Part shown: positions 13,721 to 24,839 of the stretch, in pieces
Layout: each line of letters opens with the position of its first letter
How positions within the stretch are numbered: position 1 is the stretch's first letter
Assembly (NCBI RefSeq): GCF_001625215.2
Contig: NC_030383.2
Location: 9,684,779 to 9,748,778, forward strand
DNA: 64,000 bases
Source of the DNA: Daucus carota subsp. sativus
Lineage: Eukaryota > Streptophyta > Magnoliopsida > Apiales > Apiaceae
Reading direction: 5' to 3'
Program-made: the position numbers and the translations under genes
Notes under the pieces: model-generated
Seen by the model: only the letters and a program-made list of their open reading frames with translations
Told to the model about the DNA's origin: nothing
Databases searched by the model: none

Positions 13721-13890
13721 TGATGTGCCCATAGGCAAACACTAAACACCAAAATTTATGAATTTGGATGGTTTCCATTGGCTTACCTTCTTTAATAATG
13801 GTGGAGCCTTCTGCAGTTACAACAACCACACCAATCAAAACCCTCCAATATTATAAATGTTTGTGCTTAACATGTGCCCATGGGCACATA
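13721..13890. mobile_element. 170-bp MITE with palindromic termini
   Basis: The left end (tgatgtgcccataggca) and the reverse complement of the right end (tatgtgcccatgggcaca) match for about 60 bp with a few mismatches and gaps. CTA on both sides (13718-13720 and 13891-13893) is a possible 3-bp target duplication. The right terminus is itself a 16-bp palindrome. The superfamily is not assigned; a 3-bp duplication would suit PIF/Harbinger. Confidence 0.65.
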
Positions 13891-13893
13891 CTA

Positions 13894-14729
13894 GACAAAC
13901 CCATGTTAAAAATTAAAATTTTATAACGAGACAATATTATAAGATACTGTATCAAAGTAATAATTATCTAATATTTTAAATTAACAATAAAAATCTAATA
14001 CATTGAAGTATTATATAATTGATATGAAAATTAAAAGGGTAAGTTGCATGAAATGTGTCGGAATTTTTTGGGTACAATTATAAGGTTGGTAGTTCAGTTG
14101 ATGCTTTTTTAATAAAATAAGGTATGAGTCTTTTTATATACAACAAATGTTTCAATTTCTATTTATACAAAGTGTGTGCAACATATGCTAAAAAAGAATG
14201 CGTTCATGATCTGCCCATCATGTATCACTTAAATATAACAAAATGTACGTTCAAAAAAGAAGAAATAAATATAAAACAACGCGGACCACATATGACATCT
14301 TCATCTAATCATGATTTAGGATATCCTAATCCACATATCAAGAACAAGTTTTCATCAAAATTATAGTTATATTAGATGAAATAATTTAATAATTTTCAAC
14401 AATAAATTACACATACTTTCAACGAGGCATATTATATTTAGAATCTAAAAGTTTTTGTATTAATTACGAATATAATTTTGAACATGTAGCTAATATGGTA
14501 GTGGCCTCTATATCTTAACGAATTTGAATATAGAAAAATCAGGCCAAACGTAGTTTATGATCCATAAATTTTTAAATATATAGTACTTTTATTACTATTA
14601 ACGCTATTAGGTTGCAAATATTACATTTCATATTTATATATTTTGTGAAAGAAAAAAAACATAATAATTAGGCTCGAAATAATATGATGACACATGAATA
14701 TTATTTAAAAAAAAAAGCATAAATTAGAG
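13894..14729. other. AT-rich stretch, probable Helitron interior
   Basis: No convincing gene. The only open frame of note (14124-14366) has no family resemblance and AT-rich composition like its surroundings. The stretch leads directly into the Helitron terminal hairpin. Confidence 0.4.
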
Positions 14730-14759
14730 GCCCGTGCCTCGCACGGGCTTTTATGCTAG
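14730..14759 (+). mobile_element. Helitron 3' terminus (hairpin plus CTAG)
   Basis: A perfect 8-bp stem (gcccgtgc at 14730-14737, gcacgggc at 14741-14748) with a 3-base loop is followed by ttttatg and the terminal CTAG (14756-14759), with host T next. This is the classic Helitron 3' end: GC-rich hairpin, a short spacer of about 7-12 bases, CTRR, insertion between A and T. I find no 5' TC terminus, so it may lie left of the window, in which case the 12.5-kb Sirevirus sits inside the Helitron. No Rep/helicase coding is seen, so the element is non-autonomous or extends further. Confidence 0.72.
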
Positions 14760-14995
14760 TTTATTGTAAATCATTAACACAAAATAAAATTAATGACTCA
14801 AAAATGTATATAAATATTAATTTCATGATAATTTAAATTAATTACCATTAATAACTCATGAATATTATAACTCAACCATATTCATTCCACCACTCAAACA
14901 AACGCCTGATATCAGAAATGATACCTCAACCCCATACCAGTTTAATCTGATTCCTCATTCCAACCCCATACTCTCTGTCCAACCAAACGACCCCT
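14760..14995 (+). mobile_element. Right part of an older MITE, interrupted by the Helitron
   Basis: This stretch resembles 63,560-63,785, sharing tgatatcag.a.tgatacctcaa and gattcctc.ttccaac, and ends ccaaacgacccct like the terminus of that MITE. The similarity begins directly after the Helitron CTAG, so the Helitron appears to have landed within this copy. The missing left part is not seen upstream within the window. Confidence 0.55.
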
Positions 14996-15235
14996 GACTG
15001 TTTTCTATTCAAATCGTCATTAACATTAACAAATTATAGGAGCATAATCGAGATTACACTCTTCTCTCTCTTTTTCATTTCAAATTTAAATTTTTTTTGT
15101 ATAATAAATTTGTTTATGCTGTATGTTGTATATGTGACTCTTTGAGTTAAGTCTGTTATGTCCCCGACTATTCCTTCGAGTGGCAAAAACTCGCAAGGCT
15201 AGCTTAGTGAGCTGGCGAAGTCAGCCACCGGTAAT
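14996..15235. other. Short flank before the Tat element
   Basis: It contains a CT-rich run (15058-15078) and a more GC-balanced stretch at 15155-15230 that could be an exon fragment, but no frame gives a recognisable protein. The sequence resumes at 24835 after the Tat insertion. Confidence 0.3.
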
Positions 15236-15240
15236 ATGCA

Positions 15241-15960
15241 TGATAGGATATAATCCGGATTGCCTCAATCTGGACCCCGGACCTAGAAGGTGGATCCGGA
15301 CCTAGAAGGCGGTCCTGGACCTAGGAGATGATCCCGGACCCAAGGAGGTGAACCCGGACCAAGGAGATGATCCCGAACCCTGGAAATGATCCCAGATCCA
15401 GACACAACCTATCCACTCTTCCCCCGGACCGGAACACGAGAGTCCAAGCCCACACCTGAACAAGCTACAGTCTGACATGACAAAGACAGTACCTAACGGT
15501 CAACTACTGACCAGAAGAAACAATTGTGGAAACATTCCAAAATACTATTCCACAGCTGACACCTGGACATGTGTCAAGCATCCAGCCCCTACAGGTGGAC
15601 GATCAGGATCCAAGGTACACACCCTTAAACCCTAATCCTTGGCCTATAAATAGATCAAGGATCAAAGGTTTAAGGGTTATATTCTTCCACACACTCATAT
15701 TACACACACATGCACTCAGCTAAAAACAAACACTAGAGCCACCAAGCCACCATACAACCACCACATATCCACCCTCCACACACATAGATAACCTAATTTA
15801 CTGTTCATTAATCCCGAAGCCGTTACTGATTCTCACGCCGGAGGCGCCGCGGGGCCAAAACCCCCCTCCGGTGTTGTTTTGTAGGTGCACATCCAGCAGC
15901 GACACCGCAGAACAACCGCTCACGGCGGAAGGAGCACCCGAACGGACTTTAGCGTTATCA
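15241..15960 (+). repeat. Tat element left LTR (5' LTR)
   Basis: It begins TGATAGGATATAATCCGG and ends AGCGTTATCA. It differs from the right LTR mainly by an extra 19-bp tandem copy of the ccggacctagaagg motif near 15280-15300. A TATA-like ggcctataaatagatc stretch at about 15642-15657 is a plausible promoter for the element. Confidence 0.93.
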
Positions 15961-15962
15961 TT

Positions 15963-15978
15963 TGGCGCTAGAAGGAGG
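15963..15978 (+). other. Tat element primer-binding site
   Basis: TGGCGCTAGAAGGAGG begins two bases after the LTR and would pair with a tRNA 3' end finishing ...GCGCCA. I do not assign the tRNA. Confidence 0.7.
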
Positions 15979-16189
15979 GGGAACTCTCTGTCCTGTGGGA
16001 ACCAAGCCACTGGACCCATCCTCACCAAGAAAACTCCCGAAAAGCAACCCCGATCACTCACCTGAGTTCGTAAACCACCCCAAATCTCTCAAAACCACCC
16101 CATATATGATTTTCCCGACCATGTGCATGTTAGCAAACCCCAACCAATAAAAACCCTAATCTTGTCTGTAGCTCATTAAAAAAGCTTGT

Positions 16190-19100
16190 CCTGTAGTCCC
16201 TTACACTTTCATCTCTTAACTATTTCTAGCATAACCCAAAATAGTAAGTTGACTACCTGTACACACTATTTTTGTTATCCTGTCACCATCTATACTGACC
16301 ACGTGCACTATCACCAAAACAGCAACCATACACCCTTTGAAAACTCCTATCACAACCCACTGAAACCATGGCAAAAAACCCGCTCCAACCTGGTCCCTCC
16401 CTTGGACCCGGACAACCCTCAAGGGGACCTGGGCTCGGAACCTCTTATAACCCGGGTGGGTGAAGAAAATCAGACCATTGATCCGAATGACGCCCGGGTC
16501 ACCATTGAAATGAACCAATACAAGTATACTGATGTCCCGGTCACCACCCTCCAGTTGTCCCAACTCACCAGTGTAGAGTTGGCTGAAGCCATCCGACAGT
16601 ACCATGAACGCCGGGAGGGCAACCGCAGACTTGAGCACATCGACGAATCTGAAGACTCCGGGAACAGTCATCAATCCCGGGGTTCTGTCTTCGACCGACT
16701 CGGAGAAAAAGCAAAGAAGAAAAAACAAAAAGAGAGTGACGCAACCAAGCAAAGGATCCTAGCTGAAAAAAGGGAACAAATCCGGAAAGAAGAAGAGGAA
16801 AAGCTAGAGCAAAAAATTGCTATCCGGATCCAACTAGAAGAAGAAAAGCTAACAAAGGGATCCCGGTCCAAGCGATACCGAAAGGAAACACCCGAGCTCA
16901 TCTCGGATGATGAACATGAAGAACCCGGATAGACCAACCTCAGGGATATGATAAATGAACTTAACCGAAAAATGGGGAATGACTCCGGATTGGAAATAGG
17001 GGGAACCCTGACCCCCTTCAGTCACTCTCTTGAGTCTATTCCCCGGCAAAAAAATATGAAGCACTACAACTTTGAATCCTTCGACGGATTGGGGGACCCG
17101 GAGGAACACTTGCATTACTTTGAACAAATAGCGCAAATATACTCATACAATGACTGACAAAGTGTCGATTTTTCGCTTCCACGTTCAAGGGAGGAGCCCA
17201 AAGATGGTTCAGCCGGATCCCCTCCCGAAGCATCAGGTCCTGGAAAGATTTTAGGGAAGCCTTTCTCCGGAGGTTCCGAGCCAACAAGACCTATGAACTT
17301 CACATGTGCCACCTGGAAACAATCCGTCAGTACGACAACGAAGCACTCGCAGACTATATGAGGCGCTTCCAAGTGGCAATCAACAAAATTTCCAGCCTAG
17401 ATGAAAGAGAAGCTCTGAGTATTTTCCGAAGGAACCTGGATCCGGAGCACAACGAAAGATATGTCGCAGAGCTGATCAACAAGGAACCCCAAAGCCTGGC
17501 CGCCGCATACGCTATGACGGCAAAATTCATCAAAGAAACCAATGTCCTTCAAGCCATGAGAATGACCCGGCAGGGCAGCTCGAAAGGAAAGCAAACCGAA
17601 GAGAGGCCGAGAAAAGAATACCACCAAGACAAAAAATTCAAACCCGAAAGACAAACCAACTTCATTCATGTCTCCGGATCACGAAGGACACCCCAACCCG
17701 GACAGGGTTCCAGGAGTGACCCGGGTCCTAACAAACCAACACGAGAACCGAAACCAGAACCCGAGTGGACTCCTCTCAATCGGCCCCGGGCTGAAATTCT
17801 GAAAGAGGTTCGGGACAAACCCTCCTACTACGCCCCTAAGCCCATGCAAACTCCTCCGGAGAGCAGACCCACCAACCGCCACTGCGATTACCATAAAACG
17901 CATGGCCACAAAACAGAAAATTGCATGTCCCTAAAGTATCTCATCGAAGAATAGATCAGCAAAGGCAACATGGGGCAATACATAGCCCGAAACACAGCAA
18001 ACAAGGGAGAAGGATCGGGGAAGCAAAAGAACATAGTCAATGTAGTCCTAGGAGGATCCTGTTCTCCTCCTCCTAGCCCGGACTCATGTCAAGAAGTAAT
18101 GTCCATACAGACCTTCCCCGAACAAGTCATTTCCTTCAGCAGCAAGGACTTCGAGGGAGTCACCCGGGATCACAATCAGGCCCTGGTAGTAACTTTGGAT
18201 ATAGCCGAAAACAAGGTCAGACGGATCCTAGTAGACAACGGCTCCTCAGCCAACATCTTGTTCAAACATACCATGGACCGAATGCAACTAGGGAACGTCC
18301 GGATGAATGACTGCAGGGAAGACCCCTTATACGGATTCAGGAACAGCATCGTCCCGGTCCTGGGAACCCTTTACCTCCCGGTCCGTTTTGGTACAGCCCC
18401 AACCCAGATCGTCCATGTGATCGAATTCTACGTCACAGACACACCATCCTCTTACAACGTGATAATTGGTCGTCCGGGTCTGAACAAAAGTGAAGCCATC
18501 ACATCCATTTCACACCTGAAATTCAAGTTCCTAACCCCGCTCGGGGTGGGAGAAGTCAAAGGAGATTCGAAAACAGCCGGAGTATGTTACAGCCAAGCCT
18601 TGGTCATGGCGGAAACACATATGGCCAACAAGAGAAAAGCAATCGTCTTTCAAAAACAAAGGAGTAACAAAAAACATCGACCTTACCCAAGGAAAGATTC
18701 CAAAGGAGAAATCCAGGTCATTGACCTCAACCAGGGTACGTCCAACCCGGGAGCAACCGAACCTGAATCTGGACAGAGCAACCAAAAAGCAACCATGGAT
18801 CCGGAGCAGGATTTCTTTGACAAAAATACTGATGCCCGGGTCCAACAAATGATCTCGGCGAAGGAACTGACCAAGGTTGAAGCCGCAGTCGAAACCGAGA
18901 CCATTACCCTTGAGGAAAACAATCCTTCCAGAAAAATTAAGATCGGAAAAGGCCTGGAAACAATCTTCAAAGAAGAACTCATCCAATTGCTCCGGGACTA
19001 CGCAGATGTCTTTGCATGGGGTCCGGATGACATGCCCGGATTAGATGAATCCTTAGCAATGCATAGCCTGGACGTAGATCCGAAAAAGAAACCAGTAAAA

Positions 19101-19350
19101 CAAAAGCGGAGGAATTTCGCTCCAGAAAGGCAAAGAGCAATTGATGAGGAAGTGGGAAAACTGATGAAGGCAGATATCATCTGCGAAATCAAGTACCCGG
19201 AGTGGCTAGCAAACGTAGTCATGGTCAAAAAAGCAAACGGCAAATGGAGAATGTGTGTTGATTACACAGATCTAAACTCAGCGTGCCCCAAGGACCCGTA
19301 CCCACTGCCAAGTATTGACCAGTTGATCGATGCAAAGTTATTTAAGCATT
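16190..19350 (+). pseudogene. Tat gag-protease region with the first part of reverse transcriptase
   Basis: The region encodes, in order, a charged low-complexity N-terminal part, a retrotransposon gag domain, a basic linker, a CCHC-like zinc knuckle (CDYHKTHGHKTENC near 17881-17925) and a retroviral-type aspartic protease with the active-site motif LVDNGSSANILF near 18229-18262. The first reverse-transcriptase residues (DYTDLNSACPKDPYPLP, about 19260-19310) follow. The protein matches Tat-lineage Gypsy elements. Coding then stops at the tandem array, so the catalytic part of reverse transcriptase is absent. The reading frame is broken in a few places; it is treated as a fossil and not reassembled. 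Confidence 0.85.
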
Positions 19351-19926
19351 CAATCCGGATTCAGCTATATATGTTTACAAGCAATCAATCCGGATCCAAT
19401 CATATGCATTTACTTGGAAAAATTTTCTAAGGCAAAGTTATTTAAGCATTCAATCCGGATTCAGCTATATATGTTTACAAGCAATCAATCCGGATCCAAT
19501 AATATGCGTTCACTTGGAAAAATTTTCTAAGGCAAAGTTATTTAAGCATTCAATCCGGATTCAGCTATATATATTTACAAGCAATCAATCCGAATCCAAT
19601 CATATACATTTACTTGGAAAAATTTTCTGAGGCAAAGTTAATTAAGCATTCAATCCAGATTCAACTAAATACGTTGACAAGCAATCAATCCGGACCCAAT
19701 CATATACATTTACTTGGAAAAGTTTTCCAAGGCAAAGTTATTCAAGCAATCAATCCGGATCCAACTATATATGTTGTTGACAAGCAGTCAATCCGGACCC
19801 AATCATACACATTTACTTGGAAAAATTTTCTAAGGCAAAGTTATTCAAGCAACCAATTCGGATCCAACTATATATGTTATAGACAAACAATCAATCCGGA
19901 TTACATTACACAATTTTACTTGGGGG
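19332..19926 (+). repeat. Six-copy tandem array, 100-bp unit
   Basis: The marker gcaaagtta recurs at 19332, 19432, 19532, 19632, 19732 and 19835, giving a 100-bp period (103 for the last full step). Each unit carries caatccggat twice and ends cttggaaaaattttct. Copies are lightly diverged. The array starts where reverse-transcriptase coding stops. Tat and Ogre elements are known for internal tandem repeats that can seed satellites. Confidence 0.92.
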
Positions 19927-20149
19927 TAATTGCTTAGAATTAATTTTCTAAAAGCAAAAGCAATGACAAACATCAAAACAAACGACGAACAAAATCAGGT
20001 GATAATATTTAACGACAGCAACAATAAGTTCAGCATTCACTTCGGACCAAGATATGTCCGGATCACCGTCCCAAAAACCATCCACAATCCGGAAACAAGT
20101 TTTCAGAAACACGTCAAAAGATTACAAGGGAATAAACCCCGAAATATTA

Positions 20150-23100
20150 ATCCAAGTCTTCTTCTCCAGAGGGCTCATTGATCTCATCCTCGGGCTGCTC
20201 GTCCTCTGGCTGTTCATCCTCCGGCTGCTCATCGTCCGGCTTCTCCGGAGAAGCCTCAGTTTGCATGGCGACGCGGTTCACAGCGGGATCCGGAGTAGCC
20301 GCAGAAGAGATGAAACTCGGGGTAGGACCCTCGTAAAAGTCCGGCTCTGGAAGCCCCTTTTCAACATCCTTCTTAGCCTTGAGAAACAACTGCCAGAAAC
20401 TCTCAAAGCTAGCCTTCGGATCCGTTTTTATGTGTCTTTCGGCAATCTTCCAGCTCCGGATCACCTCCGGGATCCCAGCTCCGGCCAAGGCTTTGTCATA
20501 CTCCTCAGATTTCTTGTACTTCTCAATCACAGCTTTCTCGGGCTCCCTCTCAGCAAGTTCCTTCTTCAACCTCTCCACCTCCGCCCGGAGATCAGCAGCA
20601 TCCTTCTCGGCCTTCTCCTTCTCCGTCTGCAAGGTCGCACTCCGGGACTCCGCAGCCACAAGATCATCTCCCTTTTTCTTCAGAGAAGTCTGCATCCCGG
20701 ACATCAGCAACTTCACATTTCCAACCTCGGTCTGCAGAGCCGAGATCCGGGCCTGCTGCTCCTCCAACTGAGTTTGATCGCTGCCTTCAACTTCCACAGC
20801 CATATTAGCCAAGCAGGCAACAGTAGCCCCCAACTGCGGAAACAAAAAGGAAGGAATTAAGGAAGCAGGAAACAGCAAGGGGAAACGAAGAACAAACAGA
20901 AACCCATACCTTCCCCCAATGAACGACAACCTCATTGAAAGTCCTCATCAACCCGGACTTGGTCATTCTCTCCCACTCCTCAGTAGGGGCCATTGTGGTC
21001 ATGATATTGGCCGCAGCCCAAATTGAATGATCACCAACCCGATCCCCAGACAATCCAGACTCCATGGCAGCAATAGCCTTCCCCTTCGATGAACCCGGAG
21101 TAGTCTTGACCCGGGCAGCCTTCTTTTCAGCCTTCTCTGCTTTCCTCTCCTCCTTCTTCCTCTTCTTTTTGGAGGGCTTCTTGACATCCGGGCTCGGATT
21201 CACCGACCCGGAGGCACCCAACGTCTCCACAGCTTTCTCATTTTCCGGATCAGGGCGGCTAGAAGACCCGGACCCAGCCGCCGGACTTACCTTAGGCTTG
21301 GGTACATTTGTAACATGGGAAACATGGGCTTTCCCCAACCCGAGAAACATGGACGCGTAAGCATCTGAAGACATTTTTGCCCAACGCTCGGGATCAAAGT
21401 GAGGAAGACCTGAAACAAAACAAAAATTAGATTAGAAAAAGCAATCCGGAGAAGATAATCAGTCAACACAGGCAATCCAGATTGAGTTAACCAAAACAAA
21501 GACTCGGAGCAAGAAACAACCACAACAATTAGAGCAAGAAATCAAAGACAAAAAAAAAGGAAGGAAAAGGAAGCTTACAGCCCCATTCATGCAACTGATC
21601 ATGCTGCATGAACGAGTCCCGAGTAAGTTGATGCTTCATAACCCGGCAAAACTCAAAAACTTGCTTCTGAGCTTCACCCTCCAAAACCGGGGGAGAAAAG
21701 TCGGTCACCACCCCGGACGTGGCAATGTACGGCATGTACTCCAGGTCAAGGCCCTTCAGCATAAGGATCTCCTGATTCCAGTATTTCAGGGAGTCCTTGT
21801 GAACCACCGGTTTTGGAATTGCGTCCGAATAGCCGCATTCCGCCGCACAAAAACGCAGCTCATAAAGGGGCTGCTGCCCGGACTTCACCAAAAGGAAAAG
21901 CTAATGAAAAAGCTTGAAGGTTGGCTGAAGGTTCAGTTGGTTACAGCAAATAATGAACCAAGTCATCCACTTAATCCCATTTTGGAGTGATTTGCATCGG
22001 GGAGCATCGGTACACATACTTATACAATTGCCTGAAAAAATTATGCCAGCGGGGGCTCCATCCGGACCTGAGATGTTCAAGCCACACCAGGACAAACCCG
22101 TCCGAGGGCCGATGGTAAATCCTCTCTCCGGGTTCCGGCCATCTCCAATCCACCTCCGGAGGCAACTGAAAAGCGACCCGGAGAGATTCGTCCATAACTT
22201 CTCTCGGAGCCTCCGCAAGTTCGGGTTTGAGCGCAAAAGGAGCCCGATTCACCGGCAACTTTTCAAATCTCCTATCAAAGTCCTATTTGTTATAAGGGGA
22301 AAGACGCCCGTGCGGATGCCTATCCCGATAGCAACCCCTTAAACTCCTATAGTAATACTCATCCGGAACCTTCGATGGTTTCTTAATAAAGTACGATTTG
22401 GTCTCGAACCATAATCCATCCGGAGTAGAAATTATTTGGTTCGGCTCCACCTCAACAACATCCATCCTTTCCGAAATGACCCGATCAGAACTCGAAGCAG
22501 CTCTCTCCACATTAGCCCGGGCACGGTCAGCAAGGCTCTGATTCTCATCCATCTCACTGTCACTAGAACACTCGACTTCTCCGGGAACGCCTGTCAACAC
22601 TAATCTTGAAGACAAGGGACCCGGACCATTTACCTATATCAAACAATAAGCCCGAGTTAGTTTTAATCACCCCACATATTAAAGCAAGTTTTACACTGGT
22701 CCGGATCCAAACCTATTCCTAGTGATCATCAAGGCAACAACTCGATCCGGACTCCGTCCACAGACCGGATTCAAACCACCTTCAAAGAAAAAGAATTTCA
22801 GCTTTTTCAAAGAAGACAGAGGGAACAAGACCTCCCAGCAAAATCCGGATCCGACCCTACATCTAATGATTATCAAAAGAAGCTATGCTAATCCGGACCA
22901 GACTATCAGCCCGGATCCGTACCCCCTTCAGAGAAAGATCAACGTTTCTTTTCAAAGAAGACGAGGCGAATCTGGACTCATCACTCGATCCGGATCGTCA
23001 AACATCCTATCATTATATATCCCTAACTCGGACCCCACCTACCCAGTAAAGAAAGTGAAACTCCTACCCGGACCCAATGCCAAACCCAGGGAATCGTAAG

Positions 23101-23580
23101 GGGCACAAACAAGTTTTACACAAATTCAAACCAGAAGCAAGGATCAAACACAAAGCCCTAAGAATATACACTTATACATACATATACATTCCAAGAACAG
23201 CCACAAGCATTCAAGAACAAACCCAGGAATCTCAAAGCAAAGACCCACACCCCGAAACACACATTCATACACAAAACCCGAACATACCTATATATATATC
23301 AAGCCAATACCCGTGAAAATCATCAACAATCCAACACAAACCCAACAAAAATACAAGCTACAAACTTACATTCAAACCCCAACAAACGAAGCATGGAACT
23401 TATACACAACGGTAGAGATGAAATACGAAAAGAAGAGATAAGGAGCTTACTTGTATAACAAAGCGATAGAAAACCAGAGGAAGGACGACGCGAGTCCAGC
23501 AACTTCCACAGGTTCTCAAAGAAAAGCACGGCAATCAGCAACAAAAGATGAAAATGGCGTGTGCAAGGAGAAAATAAAAA
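20150..23580 (-). other. Antisense transcription unit inside the Tat element
   Basis: The minus strand has good coding character from about 22,620 down to 20,150, in several segments separated by short gaps with GT...AG-like borders (for example around 20,835-20,910), suggesting a spliced antisense gene. The encoded material has, in order, an acidic N-terminal part, a domain resembling the plant gypsy-type transposon protein family (PF04195-like), a Lys-rich region, a coiled-coil heptad region (about 20,500-20,760) and an acidic tail with PEDEQ repeats. A 5' leader with a possible intron (donor near 23,460) leads up to the promoter at about 23,605-23,636. Antisense ORFs of this kind are known from Tat elements such as Grande, RIRE2 and Retand. 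It may carry breaks; it is not reassembled here. Confidence 0.65.
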
Positions 23581-24117
23581 ACTGAAAAGACAAGCCCTCA
23601 AGGGTATTTATACCCAAGAAGGGTGGGTGGCACGTGGCAGCACGGTATTGGAACAGGGGGAAGTTACTACAGTTGTCATCATTACACTCCTAAAAAGGCG
23701 TGCACGTTCAAGTTTCAAAACAAATAATGACGTTGCAAGCAACCTTTCGAATCCCAGTATACTTAACAAAACCGTTCACATTCCGTTTGGTCCGGACGAA
23801 TTCTTCAAATCCGGACGAATTCAAACTTCTCAGGCGACCATCATATCAACCCGGACTACGCCAACAACAAAACCCACCCCTAGTCCGGATCCATCAAACC
23901 TCGGGAACAAGAACGAAAGACACACCCCGGACAGGGGGGCAAAAAAGCAGAACATCTCACTTTGTCTAGATCAACCCGGACAGAGGAACAAAAGCAAATT
24001 TTCTCTCCTAAATCCGGACCAATCCGGACATGGGGGCAAAAGAAAGACCTCACCTCCTCCGCTATACATCCGGACTGGACCATACACTTTACTCCCTCAC
24101 ACAGAGAATCTGTACAA
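22640..24117. other. Non-coding part of the Tat element upstream of the 3' LTR
   Basis: Rich in CCGGA/TCCGG words and without sense-strand coding. It includes two similar segments, near 22,780-22,850 and 22,920-22,990, sharing tttcaaagaagac..agg and ccggatcc. It overlaps the leader and promoter of the antisense unit. Confidence 0.5.
23605..23636 (-). promoter_or_regulatory. Putative antisense promoter: G-box plus TATA box
   Basis: On the minus strand a CACGTG G-box (23636-23631, within gccacgtgcc) lies 18 bp upstream of TATAAATA (23612-23605). A transcript would start near 23,575 and run leftward into the antisense coding segments. Both motifs are canonical in spacing and orientation; promoter function is inferred. 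Confidence 0.55.
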
Positions 24118-24120
24118 GGG

Positions 24121-24133
24121 AGTGGGGGGCAAA
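24121..24133 (+). other. Tat element polypurine tract
   Basis: AGTGGGGGGCAAA directly precedes the right LTR, the standard position for plus-strand priming. Confidence 0.85.
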
Positions 24134-24834
24134 TGATAGGATATAATCCGGATTGCCTCAATCTGGACCCCGGACCTAGAAGGCGGTCCTGGACCTAGGA
24201 GATGATCCCGGACCCAAGGAGGTGAACCCGGACCAAGGAGATGATCCCGGACCCTGGAAATGATCCCAGATCCAGACACAACCTATCCACTCTTCCCCCG
24301 GACTGGAACACGAGAGTCCAAGCCCACACCTGAACAAGCTGCAGTCTGACATGACAAAGACAGTACCTAACGGTCAACTACTGACCAGAAGAAACAATTG
24401 TGGAAACATTCCAAAATACTATTCCACAGCTGACACCTGGACAGGTGTCAAGCATCCAGCCCCTACAGGTGGACGATCAGGATCCAAGGTACACACCCTT
24501 AAACCCTAATCCTTGGCCTATAAATAGACCAAGGATCAAAGGTTTAAGGGTTACATTCTTCCACACACTCATATTACACACACATGCACTCAGCTGAAAA
24601 CAAACACTAGAGCCACCAAGCCACCATACAACCACCACATATCCACCCTCCACACACATAGATAACCTAATTTACTGTTCATTAATCCCGAAGCCGTTAC
24701 TGATTCTCACGCCGGAGGCGCCGCGGGGCCAAAACCCTCCTCCGGTGTTGTTTTGTAGGTGCCCATCCAGCAGCGACACCGCAGAACAACCGCTCACGGC
24801 GGAGGGAGCACCCGAACGGACTTTAGCGTTATCA
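24134..24834 (+). repeat. Tat element right LTR (3' LTR)
   Basis: Same ends as the left LTR, followed by the ATGCA duplication. It shows ten single-base differences from the left copy by eye, most of them C/T or A/G transitions as expected from methylated cytosine decay. Confidence 0.93.
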
Positions 24835-24839
24835 ATGCA

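Larger units (their letters stand above)
15241..24834 (+). mobile_element. Gypsy LTR retrotransposon, Tat-type, polymerase mostly missing
   Basis: LTRs at 15241-15960 (720 bp) and 24134-24834 (701 bp) are flanked by the 5-bp duplication ATGCA at 15236-15240 and 24835-24839. A primer site follows the left LTR and a purine tract precedes the right one, giving plus-strand sense. The order is gag, zinc knuckle, protease, a short start of reverse transcriptase, a 100-bp tandem array, then an antisense unit. RNase H and integrase are not seen. The zinc-knuckle style and the protease motif match the Tat lineage. The gag-protease region carries a few breaks. By eye the LTRs differ at 10 substitutions plus one 19-bp tandem copy, about 1.4%. 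At an assumed 1.3e-8 changes per site per year that is roughly half a million years. Confidence 0.92.

Noticed and set aside
14124-14366. An 80-residue open frame before the Helitron end
   Set aside because: No domain, composition like the neighbouring non-coding DNA, and it lies in probable mobile DNA.
15155-15235. Exon-like GC-balanced stretch ending in a GT before the Tat element
   Set aside because: No frame gives a recognisable protein and the continuation after the insertion at 24,835 shows no coding.
16216-16752. A 178-residue open frame on the minus strand opposite gag
   Set aside because: It mirrors the coding strand of a recognised gag region and has no family resemblance of its own.
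19332-19926. Regular repeats that could be read as a CRISPR-like array
   Set aside because: The whole 100-bp unit is repeated without unique spacers, inside a plant retrotransposon.
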